This document shows, piece by piece, positions 34,543 through 43,157 of a DNA stretch of 64,000 nucleotides. The position numbers were made by a program, and so were the translations under genes. This DNA is from Streptomyces longisporoflavus (GTDB lineage Bacteria; Actinomycetota; Actinomycetes; Streptomycetales; Streptomycetaceae), in contig NZ_BMTR01000029.1 in the NCBI RefSeq assembly GCF_014649775.1, positions 1 to 64,000 of the forward strand. Reading direction: 5' to 3'. The notes under the pieces are model-generated. The model was given only the letters and a program-made list of their open reading frames with translations. It was not told the origin of the DNA and ran no database searches. The first letter of the stretch is position 1. The number at the start of each line of letters is the position of its first letter.

Positions 34543-34827
34543 ACAGGATCGAGAGTAAAACGGAGGCAGCATCCGGTCAACCCGGCACTCTTGCTTCGTC
34601 CGCGCCGCCGGGACGGAATGGGGACGGTCAAGCCCTCGCACCCACTGAGCGAAAGGGCCTCCGTGACTGTTGACTGCCGGATCAGGGCCTGGGGCCGGGT
34701 CCGGTTCCGCCCCGGGCGAGCCGGTCGGGCATGGCCGCAGACGTACGGCGCGGCTGCCGCCCGGTGGACGTCGCCGCGATCGCCGATCGCCGGAAGGCAC
34801 CCCAACTGACGGGCATCCGACGGCGCT

Positions 34828-35511
34828 TCACACCGTACGGACACCCTCGCGGTCTTCGAGGGCGCTGATGGCGGTGGCGGTGAGGCTGTGGGTGATGTGA
34901 TCGCGCATCAACTGGGCGGCCTCAGCGGCTCGTTCCTCCGCGATGAGGTCGACCAGCCGGTGATGTTCCTGGAGGTCGCGGGTGCGGGGCTCATCGCCGG
35001 GCGGGAGTTCGAGGCCGAGGCGACGGTAGCGGTCGGACTTGTCCCACAGGTCGTCCAGGAGGCGGATGAGTACGTCGTTGTGCGAGGACCGGTAGAGGGC
35101 CTGATGGAAGGCGCGGTGAGCGGTGAGCGCTTCCTCGCCCCACTGCCGGGTGACAGGCAGCAGCCTGTCGGCGGCCGTCCGCATGGTGGCGATGTCGTCC
35201 TCGGTCCGCCGTCGCGCGGCAAGTTCGGCGGCGGTGGGATCCAGCGACAGCCGCACTTCGAACAGCTGGCGGGCTTCGTCGGAGTTCATGGTGGAGACCC
35301 GGACATCGCGGTGCGTCTCCACGGTCACGAGCCCTTCGCTGCTGAGGCGGCGGATGGCCTCGCGCAGGGGTGTGATGCTCATGCCCAGGGACTCCGCGAG
35401 GTCGTACTGCGCGAGCCGTGACCCCGCGGGCAGCGTGCCGAAGAGGATCTGACCGCGCAATTCCGCGTAGGCAAGGTCGCTCTTGCTGAGGAACAGGTTC
35501 GTGTCGGCCAT
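34828..35511 (-). CDS. GntR family regulator, FadR/FCD type
   Basis: 227 aa. Winged helix at the N terminus (AYAELRGQILFGTLPAGSRL, QYDLAESLGMSITPLREAIR) and an all-helical FCD effector domain whose metal/ligand His residues appear in HRAFHQALYRSSHN and DLQEHHRLVDLIAEERAAEA. It is divergent from a D-tartrate dehydratase-like gene followed by dctA, so it most likely senses a C4 hydroxy acid or related acid and represses that pair. ATG start at 35511. Confidence 0.92.
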   Translation of the reverse strand: MADTNLFLSKSDLAYAELRGQILFGTLPAGSRLAQYDLAESLGMSITPLREAIRRLSSEGLVTVETHRDVRVSTMNSDEARQLFEVRLSLDPTAAELAARRRTEDDIATMRTAADRLLPVTRQWGEEALTAHRAFHQALYRSSHNDVLIRLLDDLWDKSDRYRRLGLELPPGDEPRTRDLQEHHRLVDLIAEERAAEAAQLMRDHITHSLTATAISALEDREGVRTV

Positions 35512-35591
35512 CGCCCCGTACGCATCCTCTCCGGGTGCCCCGCACCCCTTGACAGTCCCGGTCAGGACAGCTCAGCCTAACACCGACGTAA

Positions 35592-35610
35592 CTTATAAGA
35601 TATTAGAGAG
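35592..35610. promoter_or_regulatory. Promoter/operator region before tartrate dehydratase gene
   Basis: AT-rich island in a GC-rich context: the palindrome CTTATAAG (35592-35599) followed by ATATTAG. It probably contains the -10 of the enolase-family gene and part of the GntR site. Confidence 0.5.
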
Positions 35611-35619
35611 GGCGCCGCA

Positions 35620-36786
35620 GTGAAGATCACCAACGTCTACGAAGGCGTAGTTCCGATCAGTTCCTCGATCCGCAACGCCTGGATCGACTTCAGCTCCATG
35701 GACTGCTCGATCGTGGCGATCGAGAGCGACGTCATCCGCGACGGCAAACCGCTCGTCGGCTACGGCTTCAACTCCAACGGCCGCTACAGCGCCGGCGAGA
35801 TCCTGCGCCGCCGCGTCCTGCCCCGCCTGACGGCCGCCGAGCCCGACAGCCTCCTCGACGAGCAGGGCAGCCTGGATCCCGCCAAGGCGTGGCAGGTCAT
35901 GATGCGCAACGAGAAGCCCGGCGGGCACGGCGAGCGCTCGGTCGCGGTCGGCGTGGTGGACATGGCCCTGTTCGACCTGGCGTCCAAGATCGAGGGCAAG
36001 CCGCTGTACCGGTACCTGTCCGAGCGCCACGGCGACGGGCAGCCCGACGACTCCGTGTTCGTCTACGCCGCAGGCGGCTACTACGCCCCCGACAAGACCC
36101 TCACCGACCTGCAGGACGAGATGCGCGGCTTTCTCGACCTCGGCTACGACGTCGTGAAAATGAAGATCGGCGGCGCCGGCCTGGCCGAGGACCTGCGCCG
36201 CATCGAGGCCGTGATCGACGTCCTGGACGGCGACGGCTCCCGGCTGGCCGTCGACGTCAACGGCCGCTTCGACCTGGCCACGGCCCTCGAGTACGGGCGG
36301 GCCATCGAGCCCTATGGCCTGTTCTGGTACGAGGAGATCGGCGACCCTCTCGACTACCACCTCAACGCCACCGTCGCCGAGCACTACGCCGGCCCCATCG
36401 CCACCGGCGAGAACCTCTTCTCGCTGCAGGACGCCCGCAACCTGATCCGCTACGGCGGCATGCGCCCCGACCGCGACATCCTCCAGTTCGACCCCGCCCT
36501 CTCCTACGGGCTCACCGAGTACCTGCGCATCCAGGACATGCTCGGTCGGCACGGCTGGTCGTCCCGCCGCTGCATCCCGCACGGCGGCCACCAGTTCTCC
36601 CTGCACATCGCCGCCGCCCTCAAGCTCGGCGGCAACGAGTCCTACCCCGGCGAGTTCCAGCCCACCGGCGGCTTCGCCGACGACGCCGTCGTGGAAAAGA
36701 GCAGGGTCGGCCTGACCGACATCCCCGGCATCGGCTTCGAAGGCAAGGCCGCCTTCTACAAGGTGCTGCGCGACCTGCACAGCTGA
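35620..36786 (+). CDS. tarD: Enolase-superfamily dehydratase, D-tartrate dehydratase-like
   Basis: 388 aa, the length of Bradyrhizobium TarD. N-terminal capping domain, then a TIM barrel with the KxK base motif (VVKMKIGG, Lys about 182), Mg ligands in LAVDVNG, YEEIGD and TGENLF, and the opposing His in IPHGGHQ (about 321-324), close to Lys184 and His322 of TarD. C-terminal GFADDAVVEKSRVGLTDIPG is also TarD-like. Predicted to dehydrate D-tartrate to oxaloacetate; a related acid sugar cannot be excluded. GTG start with AGAGGG about 7 nt upstream. The dctA gene downstream and divergent GntR give a coherent uptake-plus-dehydration cassette. Confidence 0.85.
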   Translation: MKITNVYEGVVPISSSIRNAWIDFSSMDCSIVAIESDVIRDGKPLVGYGFNSNGRYSAGEILRRRVLPRLTAAEPDSLLDEQGSLDPAKAWQVMMRNEKPGGHGERSVAVGVVDMALFDLASKIEGKPLYRYLSERHGDGQPDDSVFVYAAGGYYAPDKTLTDLQDEMRGFLDLGYDVVKMKIGGAGLAEDLRRIEAVIDVLDGDGSRLAVDVNGRFDLATALEYGRAIEPYGLFWYEEIGDPLDYHLNATVAEHYAGPIATGENLFSLQDARNLIRYGGMRPDRDILQFDPALSYGLTEYLRIQDMLGRHGWSSRRCIPHGGHQFSLHIAAALKLGGNESYPGEFQPTGGFADDAVVEKSRVGLTDIPGIGFEGKAAFYKVLRDLHS

Positions 36787-36806
36787 CGGCACGGCACGGC
36801 ACGGCA
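36787..36806. repeat. Simple repeat (ACGGC)n after the tartrate dehydratase gene
   Basis: Four copies of ACGGC directly after the stop. Slippage-prone; no clear function. Confidence 0.6.
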
Positions 36807-36957
36807 GGGCGGCTCGCTCGCGCCGCGGGCCGCCCTGCCGCCGGCGCGGCTCCACCGAGCGCCACGTACGAGACCGGGGACGCGAGGCGCGTCACGTCCC
36901 CCCGCACCCCCCACGGGACAGGGCTACACACGATCGTCGTGCAAGGGAGCACCAACG

Positions 36958-38355
36958 ATGACAAGCACCATCACGGCCGACCGCCCCCAACGGTCACGGC
37001 TGAACCGCCTGATACGCGAGCTGTGGTTTCAGGTGGTGCTGGCCGCGGTCCTCGGCATCGCCGTCGGCATTCTCGCGCCCGGACTCGGTGAGGAACTCAA
37101 ACCGCTCAACGACTGGTTCATCGCACTGGTCAAGATGATCGTGATTCCGGTGGTCTTCTGCGTGGTCACCACAGGCATCGCCTCGATGGACAACCTGCGC
37201 AAGGCGGGCCGGATCGGCGTGAAGGCGATCGGCTACTTCCTGGTGCTCTCCTTCGTGTCCATGCTCATCGGCCTTGTGATCGCCAACATCTTCCAGCCCG
37301 GCTCCGGACTCAGCGTCGACCCCGCCTCGCTGAACGCGGACGACGTACCCAAGACGGCCACGGAGCACGCCACCTTCACCGGCTTCGTCTCCTCCCTGAT
37401 CCCCGCCTCACTCCTGGGCGCGATCACCGGTGACGCGATCCTGGCCGCGCTGATGGTCTCGATCGTCTTCGGCGTGGCCCTGAACATGGCCGGCGAGGAC
37501 GGCGCTCCCCTGACCCGCGGCATCAAGGCGCTCTCGGACGTCGTCTTCCGCATCGTGGGCTGGGTGATGAGGCTGGCACCCCTGGGCACGTTCGGCGCCC
37601 TGGCGACCGTGGTCGCCACCTACGGCGCGGACAGTCTCAAGCAGCTCGGCTACCTCATCATCCTGTTCACGGCGACCTGCATCCTCTACGTCCTGGTCGT
37701 GCTCGGGGCCATCATGCGGGCCTGCCGTCTGAGCCTGTTCGGTCTCATGCGCTTCCTCAAGGCCGAGCTCCTGATCGCCCTGAGCACCTGTTCCAGCGAA
37801 GCCGTACTGCCGCAGCTGGTGCGCAAACTGGAGACCCTCGGCATCGGCCGGCCCGTGGTCGGCATCGTCATCCCCTCCGGGTTCTCCTTCAATCTGGACG
37901 GCTCCGCGGTCTATCTCACGATGGCGTCCTTGTTCCTGGCCCAGGCCATGGGTATCGATCTGTCCTGGCAGCAGCAGCTGATCATGGTCGGCGTCATGAT
38001 GCTCACCAGCAAGGGGACCGCGGGCATCGCGGGCGGCGCGTTCATCGTGCTCGCCAGCACCGTCACCGCGGTCGGCCATGTGCCCCTGGCCGCGCTCTCC
38101 CTGATCGTGGGCATCGACCGCATCCTCAACGAGGGCCGCGTCTTCATCAACGTCCTCGGCAACGCCGTCGCCACCATCGTGATCGGCAAATGGGAGAAGG
38201 ACATCGACATGAACCGGGCCCGTGCGGTCCTGAGTTCCGGCGCGACCCCGCCGCAGCCGGCCGGGGCCACGGAGGTCGAGGCGGCGTCCGAGGCCGACAC
38301 GTCCGGGGTTGACACGTCCAAGGCCGACACGACCGAGGCCGACGCGTCCAAGTGA
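36958..38355 (+). CDS. dctA: C4-dicarboxylate:cation symporter DctA
   Basis: 465 aa, DAACS family, about eight helices plus two re-entrant hairpins. Landmarks: VVTTGIASMDNLRKAGRIG, the serine-rich hairpin LIALSTCSSEAVLPQLV, the substrate/cation segment PSGFSFNLDGSAVYLT, and MLTSKGTAGIAGGAFIVL. Imports succinate, malate, fumarate or, in this context, perhaps tartrate. It lies 171 bp after the tartrate dehydratase gene. The C-terminal 35 residues are a low-complexity repeat of Asp, Thr, Ser, Ala and Lys (VDTSKADTTEADASK) not found in standard DctA, probably a disordered cytosolic tail. Confidence 0.95.
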   Translation: MTSTITADRPQRSRLNRLIRELWFQVVLAAVLGIAVGILAPGLGEELKPLNDWFIALVKMIVIPVVFCVVTTGIASMDNLRKAGRIGVKAIGYFLVLSFVSMLIGLVIANIFQPGSGLSVDPASLNADDVPKTATEHATFTGFVSSLIPASLLGAITGDAILAALMVSIVFGVALNMAGEDGAPLTRGIKALSDVVFRIVGWVMRLAPLGTFGALATVVATYGADSLKQLGYLIILFTATCILYVLVVLGAIMRACRLSLFGLMRFLKAELLIALSTCSSEAVLPQLVRKLETLGIGRPVVGIVIPSGFSFNLDGSAVYLTMASLFLAQAMGIDLSWQQQLIMVGVMMLTSKGTAGIAGGAFIVLASTVTAVGHVPLAALSLIVGIDRILNEGRVFINVLGNAVATIVIGKWEKDIDMNRARAVLSSGATPPQPAGATEVEAASEADTSGVDTSKADTTEADASK

Positions 38356-38518
38356 CCGCGCCGGCCGTCCGGGGCGATGATCCGTCGTACCGGACGAGGA
38401 GGCGCGGGGCCGGCCTTCGCGGCCGGGGAGCATGGTCAGGCACCGCCCGCTCGCCATCGGAAAGACCCGTTGGATACGCCCGCCGGTCGACCACATCTGC
38501 CTTCCCGAGGCACAGGCA

Positions 38519-38804
38519 CTACCAACTCGCCTGCCCCGAAAGGGACCCCTCAGGCACCCACCAATGAACGCTCGAGGCGATGACGGTGTCCCGCAGCCTT
38601 GCCGAGGTGGTCAGGTCCCGCTCCGAGGGTGCTTCGCCGATCAGGGCCAGCGTGGCACCCGTGGTCGCCGCGTGGATGACGCGGGCCGCCTGTTCCACCG
38701 GAACCCGCAGGCACCCTGCTTCGGCCGCCCGGCCCAGCAGGCTCACCAGCGGCGAGCCAGCCAACGCGCGTCAGGACCAGCGGATCAGCGGATACTTGCG
38801 GCAA
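38519..38804 (-). pseudogene. Remnant of a TetR regulator (C-terminal end)
   Basis: The minus strand reads SPLVSLLGRAAEAGCLRVPV, EQAARVIHAATTGATLALIG, EAPSERDLTTSARLRDTVI, which has the look of a TetR ligand-domain C terminus. Just upstream the sense continues in another frame (ADPLVLTRVGW) after a frameshift near 38760, and no helix-turn-helix is found. The remnant abuts a second remnant on the other strand. Confidence 0.6.
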
Positions 38805-38821
38805 CCCGTCCTTCGGCGCTT

Positions 38822-39077
38822 GTGCCGGTGGGCACCGAAGACGGCGGCGTTCTCTTCTACGCGCGGATGTATGCGGCCAAAGCCGTCCCGCTCTGCGTGC
38901 TCGCCGCCGTTATTCCGCTTTTCGCCACGGGAGCAGTAGCCGGCCTGTGTCTGCTCGGCGCAGCAGCCTCCCAGGTGATGGACGCAGCAATCGGCTCGGG
39001 CGAGGCAACCTGCGTCAGGTCGGCGGCGCACTGTCGCGGCCGTCGTGCATGCCCTGGTCGCCGCCCTGACCTGGTGA
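38822..39077 (+). pseudogene. Remnant of a small integral membrane protein, frameshifted
   Basis: Reads GTEDGGVLFYARMYAAKAVP, LCVLAAVIPLFATGAVAGLC, LLGAAASQVMDAAIG, then loses sense; the +1 frame continues TVAAVVHALVAALTW to a stop at 39075-39077. This gives three helix-like segments with a frameshift near 39020. The N terminus appears to be cut at the junction with the TetR remnant. Confidence 0.55.
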
Positions 39078-39398
39078 CGAGCGTGAGGATGTTGCTGTTG
39101 CCGCGGGATGTCCCGGCCTCCGACTGGCAGTTGCGAATGTCCGATGAGTGGTGAAGCGGCAGCGAAATCGGCCGTGACGGGCGGCACCAGCGGCACGTCG
39201 AACGCAAGGTGTGTCCGGCGGGTCGAGTGTCCGGGCGCCCGCAATGCAGGGACCCACACTCATACACGGCGGCCGTTCTCCCGCACTTCGTTGCTCGACA
39301 TCTCGAAGCGTGGAGAAGGCCGCCTCGGCTGTCCCATGTAGAACCACAGATCAGCAGGTCAGAGGACACTAGAGGTTAATCGAGCTTGGGAGGCAAGC
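39078..39398. other. Non-coding or decayed, nothing recognised
   Basis: 321 bp. Short open frames have no motifs or ribosome sites. Continuation of the decayed zone that starts after dctA. Confidence 0.45.
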
Positions 39399-39890
39399 TC
39401 AGGTCAGGGACTCGAAGTAGGCCTTCTGCGCGGGGTAGTAGTCCTCGAAGTCAGGCCGTGGTCCGCCCGTGCGTGCGGCGGTGAGCATGTCCAGGTAGTA
39501 CTCCCAGCCGGGGCCGGTCTGGCCGAGGTGCTCCGTCGAGGCGAGATGATGGACCAGCCGGAGTTCGGTGGTGCCGTCGCTCTCGGCCAGCAGCAGCTCC
39601 ATCGACCAGGATCCGGCCTCGTCCTCCATCGAGACGGCGAGTCGGCGCGGCGGTTCGCAGGCTTCGATTCGCAGTGGGCACCAGGGCGCCGACTCCTCGA
39701 ACACCATCTGCACTTCGATGGTGCGGCCGGCCGCCGCATGGCCGCGCCACGGGCCGAACCAGCGGGCGGTGCGCTCCGGCTCGGTGACACTTGCCCAGAC
39801 GTCATCGGCGGAGACGCGGTAGCTGCGGGTAAGGATCAGGTCGTGCCCCGTCGGGGTGGGGACGAGCTGTCCGCTGGGCTCAAGAGTCAT
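39399..39890 (-). CDS. SRPBCC/AHSA1-like domain protein
   Basis: 163 aa, START/Bet v1-like fold. LTRSYRVSADDVWASVTEPE, RTARWFGPW, then ASTEHLGQTGPGWEYYLDML are typical of the AHSA1-like SRPBCC family (ligand-binding, no fixed enzyme activity). The ATG overlaps the stop of the upstream ArsR-type gene as ATGA. ArsR-SRPBCC pairs are a widespread arrangement in actinobacteria, in which the regulator controls the small-molecule-binding partner. Function unknown. Confidence 0.9.
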   Translation of the reverse strand: MTLEPSGQLVPTPTGHDLILTRSYRVSADDVWASVTEPERTARWFGPWRGHAAAGRTIEVQMVFEESAPWCPLRIEACEPPRRLAVSMEDEAGSWSMELLLAESDGTTELRLVHHLASTEHLGQTGPGWEYYLDMLTAARTGGPRPDFEDYYPAQKAYFESLT

Positions 39891-40285
39891 GCCGTGTCCT
39901 CCTTGGAGTGGCGCGCGATGTGCTGATCGGCGGCGGGCTCAGCCCGGTTGCGGTCCCGTCGGGTGCGGTGAACCTCGGTCTCCAACGCCGCCAGGCGCTG
40001 CGACCAGTCGACAGGCACAGGCTGGGTGTCGAACTGGGCGAGCCAGGCGGCCAGGTCACCCAACCGGGAGCGGACGAGGGAGTAACGCCGATGGCGTCCG
40101 ATGTGCTGGTCCCGGACCAGGCCGCTCTCCCGCAGCACGCGCAGGTGACGGCTGATCGCGGGTCGGCTGATGGCGAACCGGGCAGCGATGTCGCCAGCCG
40201 TCAGTGGTGTACGGAGCAACATCATCAGGATCTTGCGGCGCACCGGATCGGCGATGGCGTCGGCCACCTTGCTCAGGTCGTCCAC
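39887..40285 (-). CDS. ArsR family regulator paired with SRPBCC protein
   Basis: 132 aa. Winged helix: IADPVRRKILMMLLRTPLTA, GDIAARFAISRPAISRHLRV, LRESGLVRDQHIGRHRRYSL. It has no metal-binding Cys motif, so it is not an arsenic sensor but of the SRPBCC-associated (SdpR-like) type. GTG start at 40285 without a ribosome site. A perfect 20-bp palindrome lies 8 bp upstream and contains a -10-like TAGGTT, so autorepression is expected. The Arg-rich C-terminal tail is probably disordered. Confidence 0.9.
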   Translation of the reverse strand: MDDLSKVADAIADPVRRKILMMLLRTPLTAGDIAARFAISRPAISRHLRVLRESGLVRDQHIGRHRRYSLVRSRLGDLAAWLAQFDTQPVPVDWSQRLAALETEVHRTRRDRNRAEPAADQHIARHSKEDTA

Positions 40286-40292
40286 ACCAGAA

Positions 40293-40312
40293 GCGTAACC
40301 TATAGGTTACGC
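40293..40312. promoter_or_regulatory. Perfect 20-bp palindrome, ArsR operator
   Basis: GCGTAACCTATAGGTTACGC, a perfect palindrome without spacer, 8 bp before the ArsR GTG. On the minus strand it includes TAGGTT as a plausible -10, so bound repressor would occlude RNA polymerase. Confidence 0.85.
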
Positions 40313-40469
40313 GTCAAGGCGGCATGCCCCAGTTTGCACCCAGCACGGGGGTCGAAAGACCGGTAGTCGTAGCCCTCGTCGCCTGATCAAGGCGCCCCGT
40401 CGAGGGGTGCTGTCGCCAAGCAGGAGCTCTGCTGATGCTGCGGATGACGGCCTGTAGGAGCATGGCCGC

Positions 40470-41264
40470 ATGGATGATGACCATGGCTTCACGCAGCTCG
40501 CCCCGGACGGGGCGGGCCGGGGAAGCGGGGACAGCACGGCCACGGGCGATGCGGCGGCCCTGCAGGTCCGGGCGGCGCGGGACGCTGTCGTCGGCCGTGG
40601 CTGGCATCTGATGGAGCCGGCTGCGGTCTCCCGGTGCGTGGGTGCCGGTCCCGCCGTGTGGGAGCAGTTCGCCGCGCACTGGGACGACCTGGTGACGGAT
40701 CCGTACGCAGCCGAGAAGGGCACGTGCCGTCTCAGGCGTTACGGACAGTTCCTGCTGTCCCGGACCGGGGAGATCACACCGCTGGGCCACGAGGCGTTCG
40801 TGCAGCCCGAGGACAGCAACCCCCTGTACGTGGATATCGAACGTCGTTTCGAGACGCTGACCGCGGAGTTCCGGGCGGAACCGGTGCTGTACGCGCTGAT
40901 CCGGCTGCTCGGTGAAGTGGCCGCGGGGATGGACGATGCCGCCGACTGGACCGTCAGAGTGCATCCCTTCCGGGTCGTCGCACGGGCCGACAGCCTGGCG
41001 CAGCCCACCCCGGAAGGCCGGCACAAGGACGGCGTCCACCTGGTCTCCTCGATGCTGATCGGCCGGGAGAACGTGACCGGCGGCCGCAGCACGGTCTACG
41101 ACGCGGACGGCCGCGAGATCGCGGCCACCACGCTCAGCGAACCCCCGAGCCTCCTGTTGAGTGATGACCGGGCGACCTGGCACGCCGTCTCGCCGGTCCG
41201 CCCGCAGGACACCGGCCGGCCCGGCCGCCGGGATGTCCTGGTGACGACGCTCACCGCCCGCTGA
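40470..41264 (+). CDS. 2OG-Fe(II) dioxygenase family (amino-acid hydroxylase-like)
   Basis: 264 aa. Matches by eye the 2OG-Fe dioxygenase family of BsmA and L-isoleucine dioxygenase: early CRLRRYGQFLLS, RVHPFRVVA, iron ligands His and Asp in GRHKDGVHLVSSMLIG, distal His in TWHAVSPVRP and the 2OG-binding Arg in RRDVLVTTL. Characterised members hydroxylate free aliphatic amino acids. The ATG at 40470 has AGGAG 9 nt upstream. Convergent with the SDR genes, separated by a long palindrome. It could supply a hydroxylated building block, but nothing ties it to the NRPS. Confidence 0.85.
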   Translation: MDDDHGFTQLAPDGAGRGSGDSTATGDAAALQVRAARDAVVGRGWHLMEPAAVSRCVGAGPAVWEQFAAHWDDLVTDPYAAEKGTCRLRRYGQFLLSRTGEITPLGHEAFVQPEDSNPLYVDIERRFETLTAEFRAEPVLYALIRLLGEVAAGMDDAADWTVRVHPFRVVARADSLAQPTPEGRHKDGVHLVSSMLIGRENVTGGRSTVYDADGREIAATTLSEPPSLLLSDDRATWHAVSPVRPQDTGRPGRRDVLVTTLTAR

Positions 41265-41341
41265 CCTCGTCCCGGGCCACCACACAAGCGGGCGGTGACC
41301 GGCACGAGCCGTACATCATCCGGTGGAAGGGGCCGACTGGG

Positions 41342-41375
41342 CCGACGACCAGGGCCCGCGGGCCCTGGTCGTCGG
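41342..41375. terminator. Perfect 34-bp palindrome, bidirectional terminator
   Basis: Each arm is 17 bp (41342-41358 and 41359-41375; arms begin CCGACGACCAGG). It lies between the convergent dioxygenase and SDR genes, in the place expected for a shared factor-independent terminator. Confidence 0.85.
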
Positions 41376-41397
41376 ACATGTACTTCCTGATGCATCG

Positions 41398-42174
41398 TCA
41401 GATCGCGGTGAAACCGCCGTCAGCGGCGATCACGGCTCCCGTGACGAAACTGGAGCGGGGCGAGACGAGGAAGCACAAGACCTCGGCGATCTCCTCGGGC
41501 TGTGCCACACGTCCCAGTGGCTGCGCGGCGGCGAAGGACGCCAGGTACGCGCGGCTGTCGGGGCGGATGGTGTCGAGGAAGTCCGTCTCGATGACGCCCG
41601 CGGCAACGAGGTTGGCGCGGATGCCCAGCGGGCCGCCCTCGACGGCGAGCACCTTGGTCAGTTGGGCCAGAGCGCCCTTCGACGCACTGTAGGCGACGCC
41701 TTCGGGCAGGGCGACGGTGGAGGCGTACGAGCCGGTGCTCACGATGGCGCCGCCGCCGCGGCTCTGCATGGCCCGGAATGCCTCGCGGGCGCAGAAGAAA
41801 GAGCCGCGGGCGTTGACCGCCATGATGGAGTCCCAGTCCTCGGCCGTGGTTTCGGTGACGGGCTTGTTCTGGGTGCGCCCGGCATTGTTCACGAGGATGT
41901 CAAGGCCGCCGAAGGCGTCCAGGGCCTCGCCCACCGCGCGGTGGGCGGTCTCCTCCCGGGTGATGTCGCCGTGCGTCGTGACGACGCCGGGGAACTCCTC
42001 CGCCAGGTTCGCGACATCGGGGCGGAGGTCGAGGGCGACGACCCGGGCGCCGCGGGCGTGGAGGAGCGCCACGGTCTCCCGGCCCACTCCTCGCGCGGCT
42101 CCGGTGACGAGGGCGACCTTCCCGGCGAACTCGGCGGTTTCAGGGGTGGCGGCGGATGCGGTTGCAGGTGTCAT
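41398..42174 (-). CDS. Short-chain dehydrogenase/reductase (FabG-like)
   Basis: 258 aa classical SDR: VTGAARGVGRETVALL, ILVNNAGRTQNK, catalytic Ser in VSTGSYAST, YSASK, and the C-terminal GAVIAADGGFTAI. Function as an NAD(P)-dependent alcohol/ketone oxidoreductase; substrate unknown. The ATG at 42174 lies 86 bp after a second SDR on the same strand. The pair shares a strand with a small Atu4866-type protein and is divergent from an XRE regulator, probably one regulon. Confidence 0.92.
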   Translation of the reverse strand: MTPATASAATPETAEFAGKVALVTGAARGVGRETVALLHARGARVVALDLRPDVANLAEEFPGVVTTHGDITREETAHRAVGEALDAFGGLDILVNNAGRTQNKPVTETTAEDWDSIMAVNARGSFFCAREAFRAMQSRGGGAIVSTGSYASTVALPEGVAYSASKGALAQLTKVLAVEGGPLGIRANLVAAGVIETDFLDTIRPDSRAYLASFAAAQPLGRVAQPEEIAEVLCFLVSPRSSFVTGAVIAADGGFTAI

Positions 42175-42260
42175 GGTGCGGTCCCTGGAGAAGGTGCGTG
42201 TGAGTGCAGGCGCCGGTGCAGGACACCCGGCCCACGTGGACGTCCGTACGGCTGGGTCGT

Positions 42261-43019
42261 TCAGTGCGCGGTGAGCCCGCCGTCGACCACCAGCTCCGCG
42301 CCGGTGACGAAGGAGGAGTCGTCGCAGGCCAGGAAGAGGATCGCGGGGGCGACCTCGTCGGCGCGGCCGGCTCGGCGCATGGGGGTGCGTTGGATGTCCG
42401 GCTGCTGGTCGCCCTGGTCGTCCAGGAGGTCCTGGATCATCGGGGTGGCTATCACCCCTGGATGCACCGAGTTGATCCGTACTCCCTGGCGGGCGTACTC
42501 GACCGCGGCGGTCTTGCTCAACAGGCGCACGGCCCCCTTTGACGCCTGGTAGGCCGCAGCCGCACCGCTTCCCACCAGGCCGAGTACGGACGACGTATTG
42601 ATCACCGACGCGTTGCCGCTCGCACGCAGGAGCGGCATCGCCGCCCTCATGCCGAGCCATGTGCCTTTCTGGTTCACGTCGATGACGCGGTCCCACGCCT
42701 CTTCCCGCGTGTCCTCGATACCTGGCCAGTCCACGATGCCGGCGAGGTTCACGAGCACGTCCAGCGTTGCGAACCGGTCGCGTACGAGGGTGATCACTTC
42801 GTCCCACTCCCGCGCGGAGGAGACATCGAGGCGGGCGGCGACGACTTCCGCACCGCGTGCCTCGAGCCGGTGGGCGAGATCCCGCAGGGGGCCTTCGGCG
42901 ACATCGGTGATCACCAGCCGGGCGCCTTCGTCGGCGAAGAGTTCGGCGGTCGCCGTGCCGAGGCCGCCGGTCGCGCCTGTGATCAGCGCGACCTTGCCGT
43001 CAAGTCGTTGTCCTGTCAT
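42261..43019 (-). CDS. Short-chain dehydrogenase/reductase (3alpha/20beta-HSD-like)
   Basis: 252 aa classical SDR: ITGATGGLGTATAELFA, VLVNLAGIVDW (NLAG in place of NNAG), INTSSVLGLVGSG, YQASK, VHPGVIATPMIQDLL, GAELVVDGGLTAH. The overall pattern recalls 3alpha/20beta-hydroxysteroid dehydrogenases, but the substrate cannot be read from sequence. ATG at 43019. Sits between the Atu4866-type gene and the other SDR. Confidence 0.92.
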   Translation of the reverse strand: MTGQRLDGKVALITGATGGLGTATAELFADEGARLVITDVAEGPLRDLAHRLEARGAEVVAARLDVSSAREWDEVITLVRDRFATLDVLVNLAGIVDWPGIEDTREEAWDRVIDVNQKGTWLGMRAAMPLLRASGNASVINTSSVLGLVGSGAAAAYQASKGAVRLLSKTAAVEYARQGVRINSVHPGVIATPMIQDLLDDQGDQQPDIQRTPMRRAGRADEVAPAILFLACDDSSFVTGAELVVDGGLTAH

Positions 43020-43157
43020 GGGTGTGGTCCTTGATTCTCGTTGGTGTTGACTGGCTGACTCTGGCTGTCTGACCGTCGTGTCGGGGCTTCCTGGTCCGCC
43101 GGCGGTGGATGCGCCTCCGATACCAGGGCGGTTGCGGGCCCGGGGGCCCGGCCTTCT

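Noticed and set aside
38771..39259. A 162-codon minus-strand frame in the decayed region
   Set aside because: Its sequence is His/Arg/Cys-rich and antisense to the membrane-protein remnant; no domain.
40470..41264. 2OG-Fe dioxygenase as part of the NRPS cluster
   Set aside because: It is 31 kb from the NRPS with unrelated operons between; a link would be speculation.
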